A DNA stretch of 64,000 bases from Arthrobacter sp. UKPF54-2. Its GTDB lineage: Bacteria; Actinomycetota; Actinomycetes; Actinomycetales; Micrococcaceae. This document shows, piece after piece, positions 1-9,368 of the stretch (positions are counted from its first letter, which is position 1; each line of letters begins with the position of its first letter). Where the stretch lies: positions 2,790,001 through 2,854,000 of the forward strand of contig NZ_CP040174.1 of assembly GCF_007858535.1 (NCBI RefSeq). Reading direction: 5' to 3'. Under the pieces are notes generated by a model that searched no databases, had not been told where the DNA came from, and saw only the letters and a program-made list of their open reading frames with translations. Made by a program: the position numbers and the translations under genes.

Positions 1-81
1 GCCACCTCCTTCCACCCGGAAGTGACGGGGGAGAAGCGCGTGCATGAACTGTTTATTCGAATGATCAGAGGAGAAGCGTAA
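1..81 (+). CDS. pdxT: Pyridoxal 5'-phosphate synthase glutaminase subunit PdxT, C-terminal end (partial)
   Basis: The first 81 bases read as 26 codons and a TAA stop, continuing a gene that starts before the window. The peptide contains FHPEVTG followed by RVHELFIRMI, which matches the C-terminus of PdxT, the glutaminase that feeds ammonia to PdxS for vitamin B6 synthesis. The His-Pro-Glu here would supply the His and Glu of the glutaminase catalytic triad. pdxS-pdxT upstream of yebC-ruvCAB is a familiar actinobacterial order. The stop lies 3 bases before yebC, so the two are probably co-transcribed. Only the tail is visible, but the motif is distinctive. Confidence 0.8.
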   Translation, partial: ATSFHPEVTGEKRVHELFIRMIRGEA

Positions 82-84
82 AGC

Positions 85-840
85 ATGTCAGGCCACTCCA
101 AATGGGCGACGACCAAGCACAAAAAGGCCATCCTGGACAGCCGCCGGGCCAAGTCGTTCGCCAAGCTGATCAAGAACATCGAAGTAGCCGCGCGCATGGG
201 CGGACCCGATCTCGCCGGCAACCCGAGCCTGGAACTTGCCGTCACCAAGGCCAAAAAGACCTCGGTTCCCGCTGACAACATCGACCGCGCCATCAAGCGC
301 GGCGCCGGCCTCACCGGCGAAGTCGTGGACTACACCGAAATCATGTACGAATGCCGCGGACCGCAGGGCTCCGCGCTGCTGATCGAGTGCCTCACGGACA
401 ACAAGAACCGCGCCGCCTCCGAGGTCCGGCTGGCCATTTCGCGCAACGGCGGAACCATCGCCGACCCCGGCTCGGTCAGCTACCTGTTCTCCCGCAAGGG
501 TGTTGTCTCGCTGCCGAAGAACGGCCTGACCGAGGACGACGTGCTGATGGCGGTCCTCGACGCCGGTGCCGAAGAAGTCAAGGACAACGGCGAGAGCTTC
601 GAGATCCACTCCGAGCCGACGGATCTGCAGGCCATCCGCGACGCGCTCAAGGAAGCCGGGATCGACTACGACACCGACGAGGCTGAGTTTGTGCCCTCCA
701 TGCAGGTGCCGCTGGACCTCGACGCCGCCAAGAAGTTCATGAAGCTCGTCGACGCCCTCGAAGAGCTCGACGACGTCCAGAACGTCTACAGCAACGCCGA
801 CCTCAGTGACGAAGTGCAGGCCGCACTGGAAGCCGAGTGA
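85..840 (+). CDS. yebC: YebC/PmpR family protein
   Basis: A 251-residue protein opening with [13 protein letters not shown], the hallmark of the YebC/PmpR/TACO1 family. Members were first described as transcriptional regulators (PmpR); more recent work assigns some of them a role in helping ribosomes through proline-rich stretches, so the annotation as a DNA-binding regulator should be held loosely. Length is typical (about 250). A good Shine-Dalgarno (AGAGGAG, about 67-73) precedes the ATG. The stop TGA is shared with the GTG start of ruvC (GTGA overlap), so translation is coupled to the recombination genes, an arrangement common in actinobacteria. Confidence 0.95.
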   Translation: MSGHSKWATTKHKKAILDSRRAKSFAKLIKNIEVAARMGGPDLAGNPSLELAVTKAKKTSVPADNIDRAIKRGAGLTGEVVDYTEIMYECRGPQGSALLIECLTDNKNRAASEVRLAISRNGGTIADPGSVSYLFSRKGVVSLPKNGLTEDDVLMAVLDAGAEEVKDNGESFEIHSEPTDLQAIRDALKEAGIDYDTDEAEFVPSMQVPLDLDAAKKFMKLVDALEELDDVQNVYSNADLSDEVQAALEAE

Positions 841-1415
841 CCCTTCGCGTCCTCGGCGTCGATCCGGGTCTCACCCGCTGCGGGATCGGCGTCGTGGACG
901 TTGAGAAGAATCGCCGGGCCACCATGGTGGCCTTCGGCGTCGTCGGCACCTCCCCGGGGGAAAGCCTGGACCAGCGGCTGCTGGTCATCGCCACCTCCAT
1001 CGATGAGTGGCTGGATACGCACGAGCCGCATGTCCTCGCCGTCGAACGCGTTTTCTCCCAGCTCAACGTCAGCACGGTGATGGGCGTGGCCCAGGCCTCC
1101 GGGGTGGTGATCGCCGCCGCCGCGCGCCGGGGGATCCCGGTGGCGCTACACACCCCCTCCGAGGTCAAGGCCGCCGTGACCGGCAGCGGAACCTCCAACA
1201 AGGACGCCGTCACCAAGCTGGTCACCAAGATCCTCCGGCTCGACGCCCCGCCGCGGCCGGCCGACGCCGCCGACGCCCTGGCGCTTGCCATCACGCACGC
1301 ATGGCGGGCCGGCAGCGGTGCAGCGGTGGCGACGACCGGCCCGGGAAGCCAGTCCCTCACGCCCGCACAGCGCGCCTGGGCCGACGCCGAAGCGAAAGCG
1401 CGCCGTGCACGCTGA
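837..1415 (+). CDS. ruvC: Crossover junction endodeoxyribonuclease RuvC
   Basis: RuvC resolves Holliday junctions by paired nicking after RuvAB branch migration. The 192-residue protein starts [14 protein letters not shown], giving the first catalytic Asp; a conserved acidic position follows in AVERVF, and the C-terminal acidic pair lies in [10 protein letters not shown]. The start is GTG at 837, overlapping the yebC stop. Length fits the family (170-190). ruvA follows 131 bases later, so ruvA may also have its own promoter. Confidence 0.96.
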   Translation: MTLRVLGVDPGLTRCGIGVVDVEKNRRATMVAFGVVGTSPGESLDQRLLVIATSIDEWLDTHEPHVLAVERVFSQLNVSTVMGVAQASGVVIAAAARRGIPVALHTPSEVKAAVTGSGTSNKDAVTKLVTKILRLDAPPRPADAADALALAITHAWRAGSGAAVATTGPGSQSLTPAQRAWADAEAKARRAR

Positions 1416-1443
1416 ATGGCACGATAAATGTCCGGGCGCTTGC

Positions 1444-1467
1444 TAGGGTATTCGTAGATATGTTCGG
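1444..1467 (+). promoter_or_regulatory. Possible ruvAB promoter with degenerate SOS-box-like element
   Basis: In the ruvC-ruvA gap a TAGGGT (1444-1449) fits the actinobacterial -10 pattern TANNNT. Just downstream, 1452-1467 reads TCGTAGATATGTTCGG: the right half GTTCG matches the actinobacterial LexA box (TCGAAC-N4-GTTCGA) but the left half has two mismatches. No clear -35 is visible. This is inference from pattern only. Confidence 0.3.
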
Positions 1468-1546
1468 ATAGCCGGTGCTTGCAGATTTACGCCCGCCGGC
1501 TTGACCCAGCTGGACCCGAACCAGCTGTAAGACCAGGAGCCAGGCC

Positions 1547-2200
1547 TTGATCAGTTTTCTCCGCGGAACCGTAGCGCACGTCGGCCTGTCCTCGGCGGTG
1601 ATCGACCTGAACGGCGCCGGCATGAGCGTCAACGCCACGCCGCAGACCCTCAGCCGGCTCCGCGTCGGGGACGAGGGCAAACTGTTCACCTCCCTGATCG
1701 TCCGGGAGGACTCGCTCACCCTCTTCGGCTTCGCCACCGACGACGAGCGCGAGGTCTTCGACGTGCTGCTGAGCGTCAGCGGTGTCGGACCGCGGCTGGC
1801 GCTGGCCGTGCTGGCCGTCCACGACCCCGAAGCAATCCGGGTGGCCGCGCACTCCGGCGACGGCAAGGCCTTCACCAAGGTCCCCGGCATCGGCCCCAAG
1901 GTCGCCGGCCGGATCGTGCTGGAACTGGCCGGGAAGCTGGTACCGCACGGCACCTCGGGCCAGTCCGACGGGGGCGCCCCGGCCCGGTCCGCCGAAGCCG
2001 TGTGGAAGCCCCAGGTGGTGGCCGCCATGACGAGCCTCGGCTGGTCCGAGAAGGACGCGACCTCCAGCATCGACAAATCGCTGGCCGACTCCCCGGAACT
2101 CGCCGAGGCCGGCAACGTCGCGGAAATCCTCCGCGCCACGCTGCGCTGGCTGGGCCAGGACGGCGCCCGCGCCGGGAACCGCGTAGGCGCCCGTGGCTGA
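1547..2200 (+). CDS. ruvA: Holliday junction branch migration protein RuvA
   Basis: RuvA binds four-way junctions as a tetramer and loads the RuvB motor. The 217-residue protein has the N-terminal OB-fold ([12 protein letters not shown]), a helix-hairpin-helix region with [12 protein letters not shown] and the second HhH motif [16 protein letters not shown], then a C-terminal RuvB-contact domain after a flexible linker (about residues 135-155). Translation begins at TTG 1547; AGGAG at about 1534-1538 is a convincing ribosome-binding site. The stop lies inside the start region of ruvB (8-base overlap), so the two subunits are translationally coupled. Confidence 0.96.
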   Translation: MISFLRGTVAHVGLSSAVIDLNGAGMSVNATPQTLSRLRVGDEGKLFTSLIVREDSLTLFGFATDDEREVFDVLLSVSGVGPRLALAVLAVHDPEAIRVAAHSGDGKAFTKVPGIGPKVAGRIVLELAGKLVPHGTSGQSDGGAPARSAEAVWKPQVVAAMTSLGWSEKDATSSIDKSLADSPELAEAGNVAEILRATLRWLGQDGARAGNRVGARG

Positions 2201-3302
2201 GCCGTCGCTCGTCGCCGGGGGAGAGGAACCGGAAGAACGCGCCATCGAGGCCGCCCTCCGGCCCAAGAACCTGCACGATTTCGTGGGCCAGCACCGGGTC
2301 CGCAAACAGCTCTCGCTGGTGCTGGAGGCCTCCCGGATGCGCGGGCGCAGCGCCGACCACGTGCTGCTGTCCGGTCCGCCCGGCCTGGGAAAGACCACGC
2401 TGTCCATGATCATCGCGGCCGAGATGAACGCCCCGCTGCGGATCAGCAGCGGGCCGGCGATCCAGCACGCCGGGGACCTGGCCGCCATCCTGTCCTCGCT
2501 CTCCGAAGGGGAAGTCCTCTTCCTCGACGAGATCCACCGCATGTCACGCCCGGCCGAGGAAATGCTCTACATGGCGATGGAGGATTTCCGGGTCGACATC
2601 GTCGTCGGCAAGGGCGCCGGCGCCACCGCGATTCCACTGGAACTGCCGCCGTTCACCCTCGTGGGCGCCACCACCCGCGCCGGCCTGCTGCCCGGGCCGC
2701 TGCGGGACCGGTTCGGTTTCACCGGCCACCTGGAGTTCTACTCCGTCGAGGAACTCGAACTGGTGCTGCGGCGCTCCGCCGGCCTGCTGGACCTGAAGGT
2801 GAACTCGGCCGGTTTCAGCGAGATCGCCGGCCGGTCCCGGGGCACCCCCCGCATCGCCAACCGGCTGCTGCGCCGGGTCCGGGACTGGGCGCTAGTCCAC
2901 GGGGTGGAGCAGATCGACGCGCGGGCCGCCTCGGCTGCCCTGGATATGTACGAGGTGGACAAACGCGGCCTGGACCGGCTGGACCGTGCCGTGCTGGAGG
3001 CGCTGATCACCAAGTTCGGCGGCGGTCCGGTGGGCCTGTCCACCCTGGCTATCGCCGTCGGCGAGGAAACCGAAACCGTGGAAACCGTCGCTGAACCGTA
3101 CCTGGTCCGGGAAGGGCTGCTCGGCCGGACCCCGCGCGGGCGGATCGCGCTGGCGCCGGCCTGGACGCACCTTGGCTTCGCCGTGCCGGCCGGTGCGTTC
3201 GGCCAGGATCCGCTGGACCTGTTCCAGGCCGGAGACGCCGACGGCGGGCCCGCCGGGCTGGCAGCCGACCCCGATCCGGAATGGATCCGTAATAGTCAAT
3301 AG
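2193..3302 (+). CDS. ruvB: Holliday junction branch migration ATPase RuvB
   Basis: Hexameric AAA+ motor that drives branch migration with RuvA. The 369-residue sequence has the RuvB opening [11 protein letters not shown], Walker [12 protein letters not shown], Walker B LFLDEIHR, sensor 1 GATTRAG and the arginine-finger region PLRDRFG, followed by a winged-helix C-terminus. The GTG start at 2193 overlaps the end of ruvA. Slightly longer than E. coli RuvB (336), with the extra residues at both ends. The next gene begins after a 215-base gap. Confidence 0.97.
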   Translation: MAEPSLVAGGEEPEERAIEAALRPKNLHDFVGQHRVRKQLSLVLEASRMRGRSADHVLLSGPPGLGKTTLSMIIAAEMNAPLRISSGPAIQHAGDLAAILSSLSEGEVLFLDEIHRMSRPAEEMLYMAMEDFRVDIVVGKGAGATAIPLELPPFTLVGATTRAGLLPGPLRDRFGFTGHLEFYSVEELELVLRRSAGLLDLKVNSAGFSEIAGRSRGTPRIANRLLRRVRDWALVHGVEQIDARAASAALDMYEVDKRGLDRLDRAVLEALITKFGGGPVGLSTLAIAVGEETETVETVAEPYLVREGLLGRTPRGRIALAPAWTHLGFAVPAGAFGQDPLDLFQAGDADGGPAGLAADPDPEWIRNSQ

Positions 3303-3326
3303 CACTCGCTAGTGACCTTTTCCCTT

Positions 3327-3332
3327 TAGACT
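3327..3332 (+). promoter_or_regulatory. Candidate -10 element for yajC-secD-secF
   Basis: TAGACT at 3327-3332 fits the TANNNT -10 pattern and sits 25 bases after the ruvB stop. No good -35 hexamer is visible. If used, it gives a leader of roughly 180 bases before yajC; that leader contains several CAGGTT/CTGCC words that can pair. Inference only. Confidence 0.3.
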
Positions 3333-3517
3333 GGTATGACGCTCGGCACGTTCGGGCCTTTGTTTCCGTGCGCGGCTCCCGCTAGCCGCCGATGGCAGGG
3401 CAGGTTTTTCTGCCACGGGCCTGCCAGGTTTCCTGTCAGGTTCCACGCCAGGTGGCCCCGGAGCGAAGCGGACGTTGCTGAAAAACCAGCTCGCAAGTAC
3501 AGAACGGAACTTTCCCC

Positions 3518-3955
3518 TTGGATCTAACGACAATTCTCCTGTTTGTCATGCTCGGCGTGTTCGTCTTTATGATGTTCCGCCGCAACAAGAAGACGCAGCA
3601 GCAGCAGGCGGAGCTCCAGTCGAAGTTCGGCCCCGGCGTCGAAGTCATGACCAGCTTCGGCCTGTTCGGCCGCATAGTCGAGATTGACGAAGCCGAGAAC
3701 AAGGTTGTCCTGGAGCTCTCCCCGGGCAACACCGCCACTGTGCACCGCCAGGCCGTCACCAAGATCGTCGAGCCGGTTGCCACCGTCGAGGAACCCACCG
3801 TTGTTCCCGATGACGCTTCCTCGCTGACCCTGGGCAAAACCGAAGAGCCCGGCTCCGCCGTCGGGGGCAACACCGTCGCCGGTGACACGCCCCGCCACGA
3901 AACGCCCGACGAAACCCTGCGCCGCCTCAACGACGAAGGCAAAAAAGACAGCTAG
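3518..3955 (+). CDS. yajC: Preprotein translocase subunit YajC
   Basis: Small single-pass membrane protein of the SecDF-YajC complex that assists late steps of Sec export. The 145-residue protein has a hydrophobic helix at residues 4-18 (TILLFVMLGVFVFMMF), the charged RRNKK stretch, then the YajC core with GVEVMTSFGLFGRIVEID. The C-terminal ~60 residues are an acidic, Pro/Thr-rich tail that E. coli YajC lacks. The start is TTG at 3518, chosen because translation there leads directly into the membrane helix; the Shine-Dalgarno is weak (GGAAC further upstream). secD and secF follow on the same strand. Confidence 0.9.
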   Translation: MDLTTILLFVMLGVFVFMMFRRNKKTQQQQAELQSKFGPGVEVMTSFGLFGRIVEIDEAENKVVLELSPGNTATVHRQAVTKIVEPVATVEEPTVVPDDASSLTLGKTEEPGSAVGGNTVAGDTPRHETPDETLRRLNDEGKKDS

Positions 3956-3998
3956 TCTGCCTCCTGAGCAATCCCGCGGAGCTTCAGTGCGCGGGCAT

Positions 3999-4033
3999 CC
4001 GCCGGTGCGGGCCTGACCAGGGCGCACCGGCGG
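3999..4033 (+). terminator. Stem-loop between yajC and secD
   Basis: CCGCCGGTGCG (3999-4009) and CGCACCGGCGG (4023-4033) form a perfect 11-bp inverted repeat around a 13-base loop. There is no U tract, so it may be a partial attenuator or an mRNA-processing or stability element that sets yajC output relative to secDF, rather than a full terminator. Confidence 0.45.
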
Positions 4034-4062
4034 TTCCTCCGTAAACAATAGAAAGATCGACA

Positions 4063-5823
4063 ATGGCACGAACTGGCCCCAAAAACTCAGCCCGCAGGGT
4101 GCTGGTCTGGCTCGGCGTAATTCTCGCCGTCCTGACGGCCGTCCTGGCCGGCGGCACCATGGCCGGACAGGCGAGCTGGGCCCCCAAACTGGCCCTGGAC
4201 CTTGAAGGCGGCACCCAGATGATCCTGGCGCCCAGGGTGGAGGGCGGTTCGGGTATCAATGAAGAGCAGCTCAACCAGGCCGTGGCGATCATCCGCCAGC
4301 GCGTCGACGGCTCCGGTGTCGCGGAAGCCGAAATCAGCACCCAATCCGGCCGCAACGTCGTCGTCAGCCTCCCGGGCACTCCGACCAAAGAGACCCGCGC
4401 GCTGATCCAGGCGTCCGCCGACATGAACTTCCGCCCGGTCATCCAGGCCGGTGACGGCGCTGCCGTTCCCGCCGAGGCGCGGACCCCGGAAGACAAGCTG
4501 CCCAAGCCGACCGCCGCGCCCGCGAACAGCAGCGACGAGAACTGGGTCACCGCGGACGTCTACAAGAAGTTCGAGGCGCTCGACTGCGTCAACCCGTCCC
4601 AGGACAAGCAGGAACGCTCAGACCCGGCCAAGCCCCTGGTGACCTGCGAACCGGCATCCGACGGCCGGCCCGCGATCAAGTACATCCTCGGCCCGGTTGA
4701 GGTCAAGGGTTCGAACATCAAGAACTCTTCCTTCCAGCTGCAGCGCGGCGCGCAGGGTGCGGTGACCAACGAATGGGCCGTCGATATCCAGTTCGACGAC
4801 GAGGGTACGGCCAAGTTCAAGACCGTCACCGAGCGGCTGAACCAGTTCTACGTTGCCGCCGGCGGCCAGAGCGGCTCGGATCCGAAGTCGCAGTTCGCGA
4901 TTGTACTGGACGACCAGGTCATTTCCGCCCCGCGGTCCCAGGCAGTCATCACCGATGGCCGCCCGCAGATCACCGGCGGCTTCACCGAGAAGTCCGCCAA
5001 GGCCCTCTCTGACCAGCTGCGCTTCGGCGCCCTGCCGATCAGCTTCGAGATCCAGAGCGACCAGCAGATCTCGGCCACCCTTGGCGGGGAGCAGCTCCGG
5101 ATGGGCATGCTGGCCGGCCTGATCGGCCTGCTGCTGGTTGTGGTCTACTCGCTGTTCCAGTACCGGGCCCTTGGCTTCGTCACCGTCGCCTCGCTCGTCG
5201 TCGCCGGTGCACTGACGTACCTCGCCATCGCCATCCTCGGCTGGACGGAAAACTACCGCCTCTCGCTGGCGGGCGTCGCCGGCATCATCGTGGCGATCGG
5301 CCAGACGGCGGACTCCTTCATCGTCTACTTCGAACGCATCCGTGACGAACTCCGCGAGGGCCGCGGCCTGGTCTCGGCGGTGGAGAACGGCTGGAAGCGC
5401 GCCAAGCGGACCGTCCTGGCCTCCAAGGCCGTGAACCTGCTCGCCGCCCTCGTGCTGTACTTCGTGGCGGTGGGCAACGTCCGCGGCTTCGCCTTCACCC
5501 TGGGCCTGACCGCGATCGCCGACCTGATCGTCGTCTTTATGTTCACCCACCCGACCCTGCAGGTGCTGGCCCGGACCAAGTTCTTCGGGGAGGGCCACAA
5601 GTTCTCGGGCCTTGACCCGAAGCGGCTCGGCGCCGTGCCCCTCTACCGGGGTGCCGGACGGATCCGGACGCCGGAAGACAAGCCCGTCCCGGCGCCGCGC
5701 GCCAAGAACACCGGTGCCGCGGCCGAGGCCGAACGCCGGATGACCATTGCAGAACGACGTCTCGCGGAAAAGCAGGAGCAGCTCGCTGGCTCCTCCAAGA
5801 GCGCGTCCAAGGAAGGCAAGTAA
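4063..5823 (+). CDS. secD: Protein translocase subunit SecD
   Basis: SecD pairs with SecF as an RND-type, proton-driven membrane complex that pulls exported proteins off SecYEG. The 586-residue protein has an N-terminal TM helix (about residues 11-31), the D1 motif LALDLEGGTQMIL, a long extracytoplasmic domain (about 45-340) and five further TM helices from about residue 345 (LAGLIGLLLVVVYSLF) to 500. The C-terminal 80 residues are charged and cytoplasmic. secF starts on the base after the stop codon, so the subunits are coupled. The extracytoplasmic domain carries an actinobacterial Pro/Ala-rich insert near residues 130-150. Confidence 0.97.
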   Translation: MARTGPKNSARRVLVWLGVILAVLTAVLAGGTMAGQASWAPKLALDLEGGTQMILAPRVEGGSGINEEQLNQAVAIIRQRVDGSGVAEAEISTQSGRNVVVSLPGTPTKETRALIQASADMNFRPVIQAGDGAAVPAEARTPEDKLPKPTAAPANSSDENWVTADVYKKFEALDCVNPSQDKQERSDPAKPLVTCEPASDGRPAIKYILGPVEVKGSNIKNSSFQLQRGAQGAVTNEWAVDIQFDDEGTAKFKTVTERLNQFYVAAGGQSGSDPKSQFAIVLDDQVISAPRSQAVITDGRPQITGGFTEKSAKALSDQLRFGALPISFEIQSDQQISATLGGEQLRMGMLAGLIGLLLVVVYSLFQYRALGFVTVASLVVAGALTYLAIAILGWTENYRLSLAGVAGIIVAIGQTADSFIVYFERIRDELREGRGLVSAVENGWKRAKRTVLASKAVNLLAALVLYFVAVGNVRGFAFTLGLTAIADLIVVFMFTHPTLQVLARTKFFGEGHKFSGLDPKRLGAVPLYRGAGRIRTPEDKPVPAPRAKNTGAAAEAERRMTIAERRLAEKQEQLAGSSKSASKEGK

Positions 5824-6831
5824 ATGGCCAGCTTCGCCACTTTCGGTAACGACCTCTACACGGGCAAGCGCTCCTACGACTTCGTCGGATCCAAGAAGAT
5901 CTGGTTCCTGATCGCCGCCGTCGCCGTCGCCCTGTCCATCCTGCTGCCGGTCGTCAAAGGCGGCTTCAACCTCGGCATCGAGTTCCGCGGCGGCTCCGAG
6001 TTCACCGTGTCCAATGTCAAGGACCGCGACGCCGCACTCGGCGAAAAGGCCGTCCAGGACGTCGTCTCGGGCAGCCTGCCGCGCGTCGCGAACGTCGCCG
6101 GCAACACCATGCGCATCCAGACGGACAAGCTGAACGACGAAGAGGTCCTCAAGGTCAAGGAAGGCCTGACCAAGGCCTACGGCGTGACCGACAACGAGGT
6201 CACCTCGACGTTCGTCGGACCCACCTGGGGCGCGGACGTGACCAAGCAGGCCCTGATCGGCCTGGCGATCTTCGTGGGCCTGGCCGCGGTCCTGATGGCG
6301 TTGTACTTCCGGACCTGGAAGATGTCGCTGTCCGCCCTCGCCGGCATGGCGGCGACCATGTTCGTCACCGCCGGGGTGTACTCCCTCAGCGACTTCGAGG
6401 TGACCCCGTCGGCCATCATCGGGTTTCTCACCGTGCTCAGCTACTCGCTGTACGACACGGTGGTGGTCTTCGACAAGATCCGCGAAAACACCTCCGAACT
6501 GCAGTCCTCCACCCGGCGCACCTTTGCCGAAGAGGTCAACCTGGCCGTCAACCAGACCCTGGTACGCTCCATCAACACCATGATGGTGGCCATCCTGCCG
6601 GTCGGCGCCATCCTCTTCATCGGCGCCGGACTGCTGGGCGCGGGCACGCTGCGGGACCTCTCGCTGGCGCTGTTCGTGGGCATCCTGATCGGCACCGCGG
6701 CAACCATCTTCGTCGCCGCCCCGCTGTACGCCTGGCTGCGCCAGGGCGAGCCCGACCTGGTCAAGCAGGCCAAGCGCGTCGAACAGCGGCGCGCCGAAAA
6801 TGCCGCCAAGGCGGCCCCGGTCACAGCCTAG
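5824..6831 (+). CDS. secF: Protein translocase subunit SecF
   Basis: Partner of SecD in the membrane. The 335-residue protein has TM1 (about residues 27-45), the conserved GIEFRGGSEF motif, an extracytoplasmic loop, and a five-helix bundle from about residue 140, including the SecF signature region LSYSLYDTVVVFDKIREN. The ATG immediately follows the secD stop with no gap. The tail is basic and alanine-rich. A large stem-loop at 6856-6896 follows. Confidence 0.97.
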   Translation: MASFATFGNDLYTGKRSYDFVGSKKIWFLIAAVAVALSILLPVVKGGFNLGIEFRGGSEFTVSNVKDRDAALGEKAVQDVVSGSLPRVANVAGNTMRIQTDKLNDEEVLKVKEGLTKAYGVTDNEVTSTFVGPTWGADVTKQALIGLAIFVGLAAVLMALYFRTWKMSLSALAGMAATMFVTAGVYSLSDFEVTPSAIIGFLTVLSYSLYDTVVVFDKIRENTSELQSSTRRTFAEEVNLAVNQTLVRSINTMMVAILPVGAILFIGAGLLGAGTLRDLSLALFVGILIGTAATIFVAAPLYAWLRQGEPDLVKQAKRVEQRRAENAAKAAPVTA

Positions 6832-6855
6832 CCGCCAGGTCCCGCCGAACCCGCC

Positions 6856-6896
6856 CGACGGGCCGGAGAACGTCCCCGACGTTCCCCGGCCCGTCG
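6856..6896 (+). terminator. Large hairpin after secF
   Basis: CGACGGGCCGG (6856-6866) pairs with CCGGCCCGTCG (6886-6896), and the stem continues inward with GAACGTC/GACGTTC across a single A/C mismatch to a CCC loop: 18 pairs in all. No run of T follows, as is common for terminators in high-GC actinobacteria. It separates the sec genes from rsh. Confidence 0.6.
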
Positions 6897-6911
6897 GCCG
6901 TTGGGCGCCGG

Positions 6912-6942
6912 TTACAAAAGTATCCCGCCGCGGGAATAGACT
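6912..6942 (+). promoter_or_regulatory. Candidate rsh promoter
   Basis: TAGACT at 6937-6942 is a good -10 match; TTACAA at 6912-6917 could be the -35 with a long 19-base spacer. It lies between the secF terminator-like hairpin and rsh, where a promoter is expected. Confidence 0.35.
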
Positions 6943-6974
6943 TGAATAATTAACGGGTTGTGAGGGGTGCTTCA

Positions 6975-9368
6975 TTGGAAGAACGTTCGACGCCGGTGCC
7001 TGCAGCTCCGGCGGCTCAGGCTGCCGGCCAGCGGTCACAAGCTGGCTTGGCTGCTCCCGGCCGCCCCGACGCGGCCGTGCCCGTGGACAACTCCGGGACG
7101 CGCCCGACCTTCCCCGGACGCCGTGAACGCACCCGCTCCAGGCTCGCGCGACTGACCGGCCGCGGAACACCCGCCTATTCGCCCATCCTCGAACCTCTGC
7201 TGCGCACCGTGCGGGCCAACAACCCCAAGGACGACTTCGAGCTCATCCAGCGCGCTTTCGTGGTGGCTGAACGTTGCCACCGCGGGCAAAAGCGCAAGAG
7301 CGGCGACCCCTACATCACGCACCCGGTGGCCGTTGCCACCATCCTGGCCGAGCTGGGCCTGAGCGGGACGACGCTGGCCGCAGCGCTGCTGCACGACACC
7401 GTGGAGGACACCTCCTACACCCTGGAGGACCTCAAGGGCGAGTTTGGCCCGGAAGTCGCCATGCTGGTGGACGGCGTCACCAAACTGGACAAGGTCAGCT
7501 TCGGCGAGGCCGCCCAGTCCGAGACCGTCCGCAAGATGGTTGTGGCCATGGCCAAGGACATCCGTGTCCTGATGATCAAGCTCGCCGACCGGCTGCACAA
7601 CGCCCGCACCTGGCGCTTCGTCTCCGCCGAATCCTCGGCCCGTAAGGCCCGCGAAACCCTCGAAATCTTCGCGCCGCTGGCCCACCGGCTCGGCATGAAC
7701 ACGATCAAGTGGGAACTCGAGGACCTCTCCTTCGCCGCGCTGTATCCCAAGGTCTACGAGGAGATCGTGCGGATGGTGGGGGACCGGACGCCGGAGCGTG
7801 AAAAGAACCTCGCGGTGATCCGCAACCAGATCACCGAGGACCTCCGGGCGGCCAAGATCAAGGCCACCATCACCGGCCGGCCCAAGCATTACTACTCGAT
7901 CTACCAGAAGATGATCGTCCGCGATAAGGACTTCGACGACATCAACGACCTGATGGGCGTGCGCGTCCTGGTCGACTCGGTGCGGGACTGCTACGCCGCA
8001 CTCGGTGCCATGCACTCGCGCTGGAACCCGCTTCCGGGCCGGTTCAAGGACTACATCGCGATGCCCAAGTTCAACATGTACCAGTCGCTGCACACCACGG
8101 TGATCGGCCCCGGCGGCAAACCTGTGGAGATCCAGATCCGGACCCATGAGATGCACCGCCGCGCCGAGTACGGCGTCGCCGCGCATTGGAAGTACAAGGA
8201 CCAGCCCAACCGGACAGCCGCCGGCCCGGGGAGCCCGCGCGACGGCGACATGGGCTGGCTGCGGTCGCTGGTGGACTGGCAGCAGGAAACCTCGGACCCC
8301 GGCGAATTCCTCGACTCGCTGCGCTTCGAGATCAACGCACGCGAGGTGTTCGTCTTCACCCCCAAGGGCGAGGTGATGGCCCTGCCCGCCGGGTCGACGC
8401 CGGTGGACTTCGCCTATGCGGTCCACACCGAGGTGGGGCACCGGACCATCGGGGCGCGGGTCAACGGGAAGCTGGTCCCGCTCAACAGCGAACTGAACCA
8501 CGGCGACTGGGTGGAGATCTTCACCTCCAAGGCCGAGGGTGCCGGGCCCAGCCAGGACTGGCAGCACTTCGTCAAGAGCGCCCGGGCCCGCAACAAGATC
8601 CGGCAGTGGTTCAGCAAGGAACGCCGCGAAGAGGCGATCGACCGCGGCAAGGAACTGCTCACCAAGGCGATGCGCAAGCAGAACCTTCCCCTGCAGCGCC
8701 TGATGACGCACGACGCCCTCGCCGCGATTGCCGAGGACTTCAAGTACACGGACATCTCCGGGCTTTACGCCGGCGTGGGCGACGGGCACACTTCGGCCCA
8801 GTCCGTGATGGAACGGCTCATCGAGAGCCTCGGCGGCAACGAAACGCCCGAGGACGACCTCACCGAGGTCTCGATCCCCACCCAGGTCACCAAGACCCGT
8901 TACTCCGACTCGGGTGTTGTGGTCCGCGGTGTCGGCGACGTCTGGGTGAAGCTGGCACGCTGCTGCACCCCGGTGCCGCCGGACCCGATCCTGGGCTTCG
9001 TGACCCGTGGCTCCGGAGTCTCGGTGCACCGGACGGACTGCACCAACGTGTCGGGCCTGATGGACCAGCCGGACCGGATCGTCGAAGTCGAGTGGGCGCC
9101 GACCCAGTCCAGTGTGTTCCTGGTGGAAATCCAGGTCGAGGCCCTGGACCGCAAGTCGCTGCTTTCCGATGTCACCCGGGTCCTCTCGGAGAACCACGTG
9201 AACATCCTGGCTGCGAGTGTGCACACCTCAACCGACCGGGTCGCGATCTCCAAGTTCGCCTTCGAGATGGGCGACCCGAAGTACCTCAGCCACGTGCTCA
9301 GCGCCGTGCGGCGCATCGACGGCGTCTTCGACGTCTACCGCACCACCGGCAACAGCCGCCGCAGCTAG
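6975..9368 (+). CDS. rel: Bifunctional (p)ppGpp synthetase/hydrolase (RelA/SpoT homolog, Rel)
   Basis: Makes (p)ppGpp on starved ribosomes and also degrades it; the single long RSH of actinobacteria. The hydrolase domain has [14 protein letters not shown], the HD pair in LLHDTVEDT (H140, D141) and KLADRLHN; the synthetase domain has [12 protein letters not shown] and [21 protein letters not shown] domain ([27 protein letters not shown]), a zinc-finger-like region with RCCTPVPPD, and a C-terminal ACT domain follow. Both catalytic halves look intact, so bifunctionality is expected. I prefer TTG 6975 (797 residues) because GAGGGGTG at 6962-6969 is a good ribosome-binding site for it; GTG 6960 is in frame but has a poorer one. 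Confidence 0.95.
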   Translation: MEERSTPVPAAPAAQAAGQRSQAGLAAPGRPDAAVPVDNSGTRPTFPGRRERTRSRLARLTGRGTPAYSPILEPLLRTVRANNPKDDFELIQRAFVVAERCHRGQKRKSGDPYITHPVAVATILAELGLSGTTLAAALLHDTVEDTSYTLEDLKGEFGPEVAMLVDGVTKLDKVSFGEAAQSETVRKMVVAMAKDIRVLMIKLADRLHNARTWRFVSAESSARKARETLEIFAPLAHRLGMNTIKWELEDLSFAALYPKVYEEIVRMVGDRTPEREKNLAVIRNQITEDLRAAKIKATITGRPKHYYSIYQKMIVRDKDFDDINDLMGVRVLVDSVRDCYAALGAMHSRWNPLPGRFKDYIAMPKFNMYQSLHTTVIGPGGKPVEIQIRTHEMHRRAEYGVAAHWKYKDQPNRTAAGPGSPRDGDMGWLRSLVDWQQETSDPGEFLDSLRFEINAREVFVFTPKGEVMALPAGSTPVDFAYAVHTEVGHRTIGARVNGKLVPLNSELNHGDWVEIFTSKAEGAGPSQDWQHFVKSARARNKIRQWFSKERREEAIDRGKELLTKAMRKQNLPLQRLMTHDALAAIAEDFKYTDISGLYAGVGDGHTSAQSVMERLIESLGGNETPEDDLTEVSIPTQVTKTRYSDSGVVVRGVGDVWVKLARCCTPVPPDPILGFVTRGSGVSVHRTDCTNVSGLMDQPDRIVEVEWAPTQSSVFLVEIQVEALDRKSLLSDVTRVLSENHVNILAASVHTSTDRVAISKFAFEMGDPKYLSHVLSAVRRIDGVFDVYRTTGNSRRS

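Noticed and set aside
4618..7170. An 850-codon open frame on the minus strand across secD-secF.
   Set aside because: It lies wholly antisense to well-conserved genes. Its sequence is low-complexity Gly/Arg/Asp/His typical of antisense frames in high-GC DNA, with no recognisable domain.
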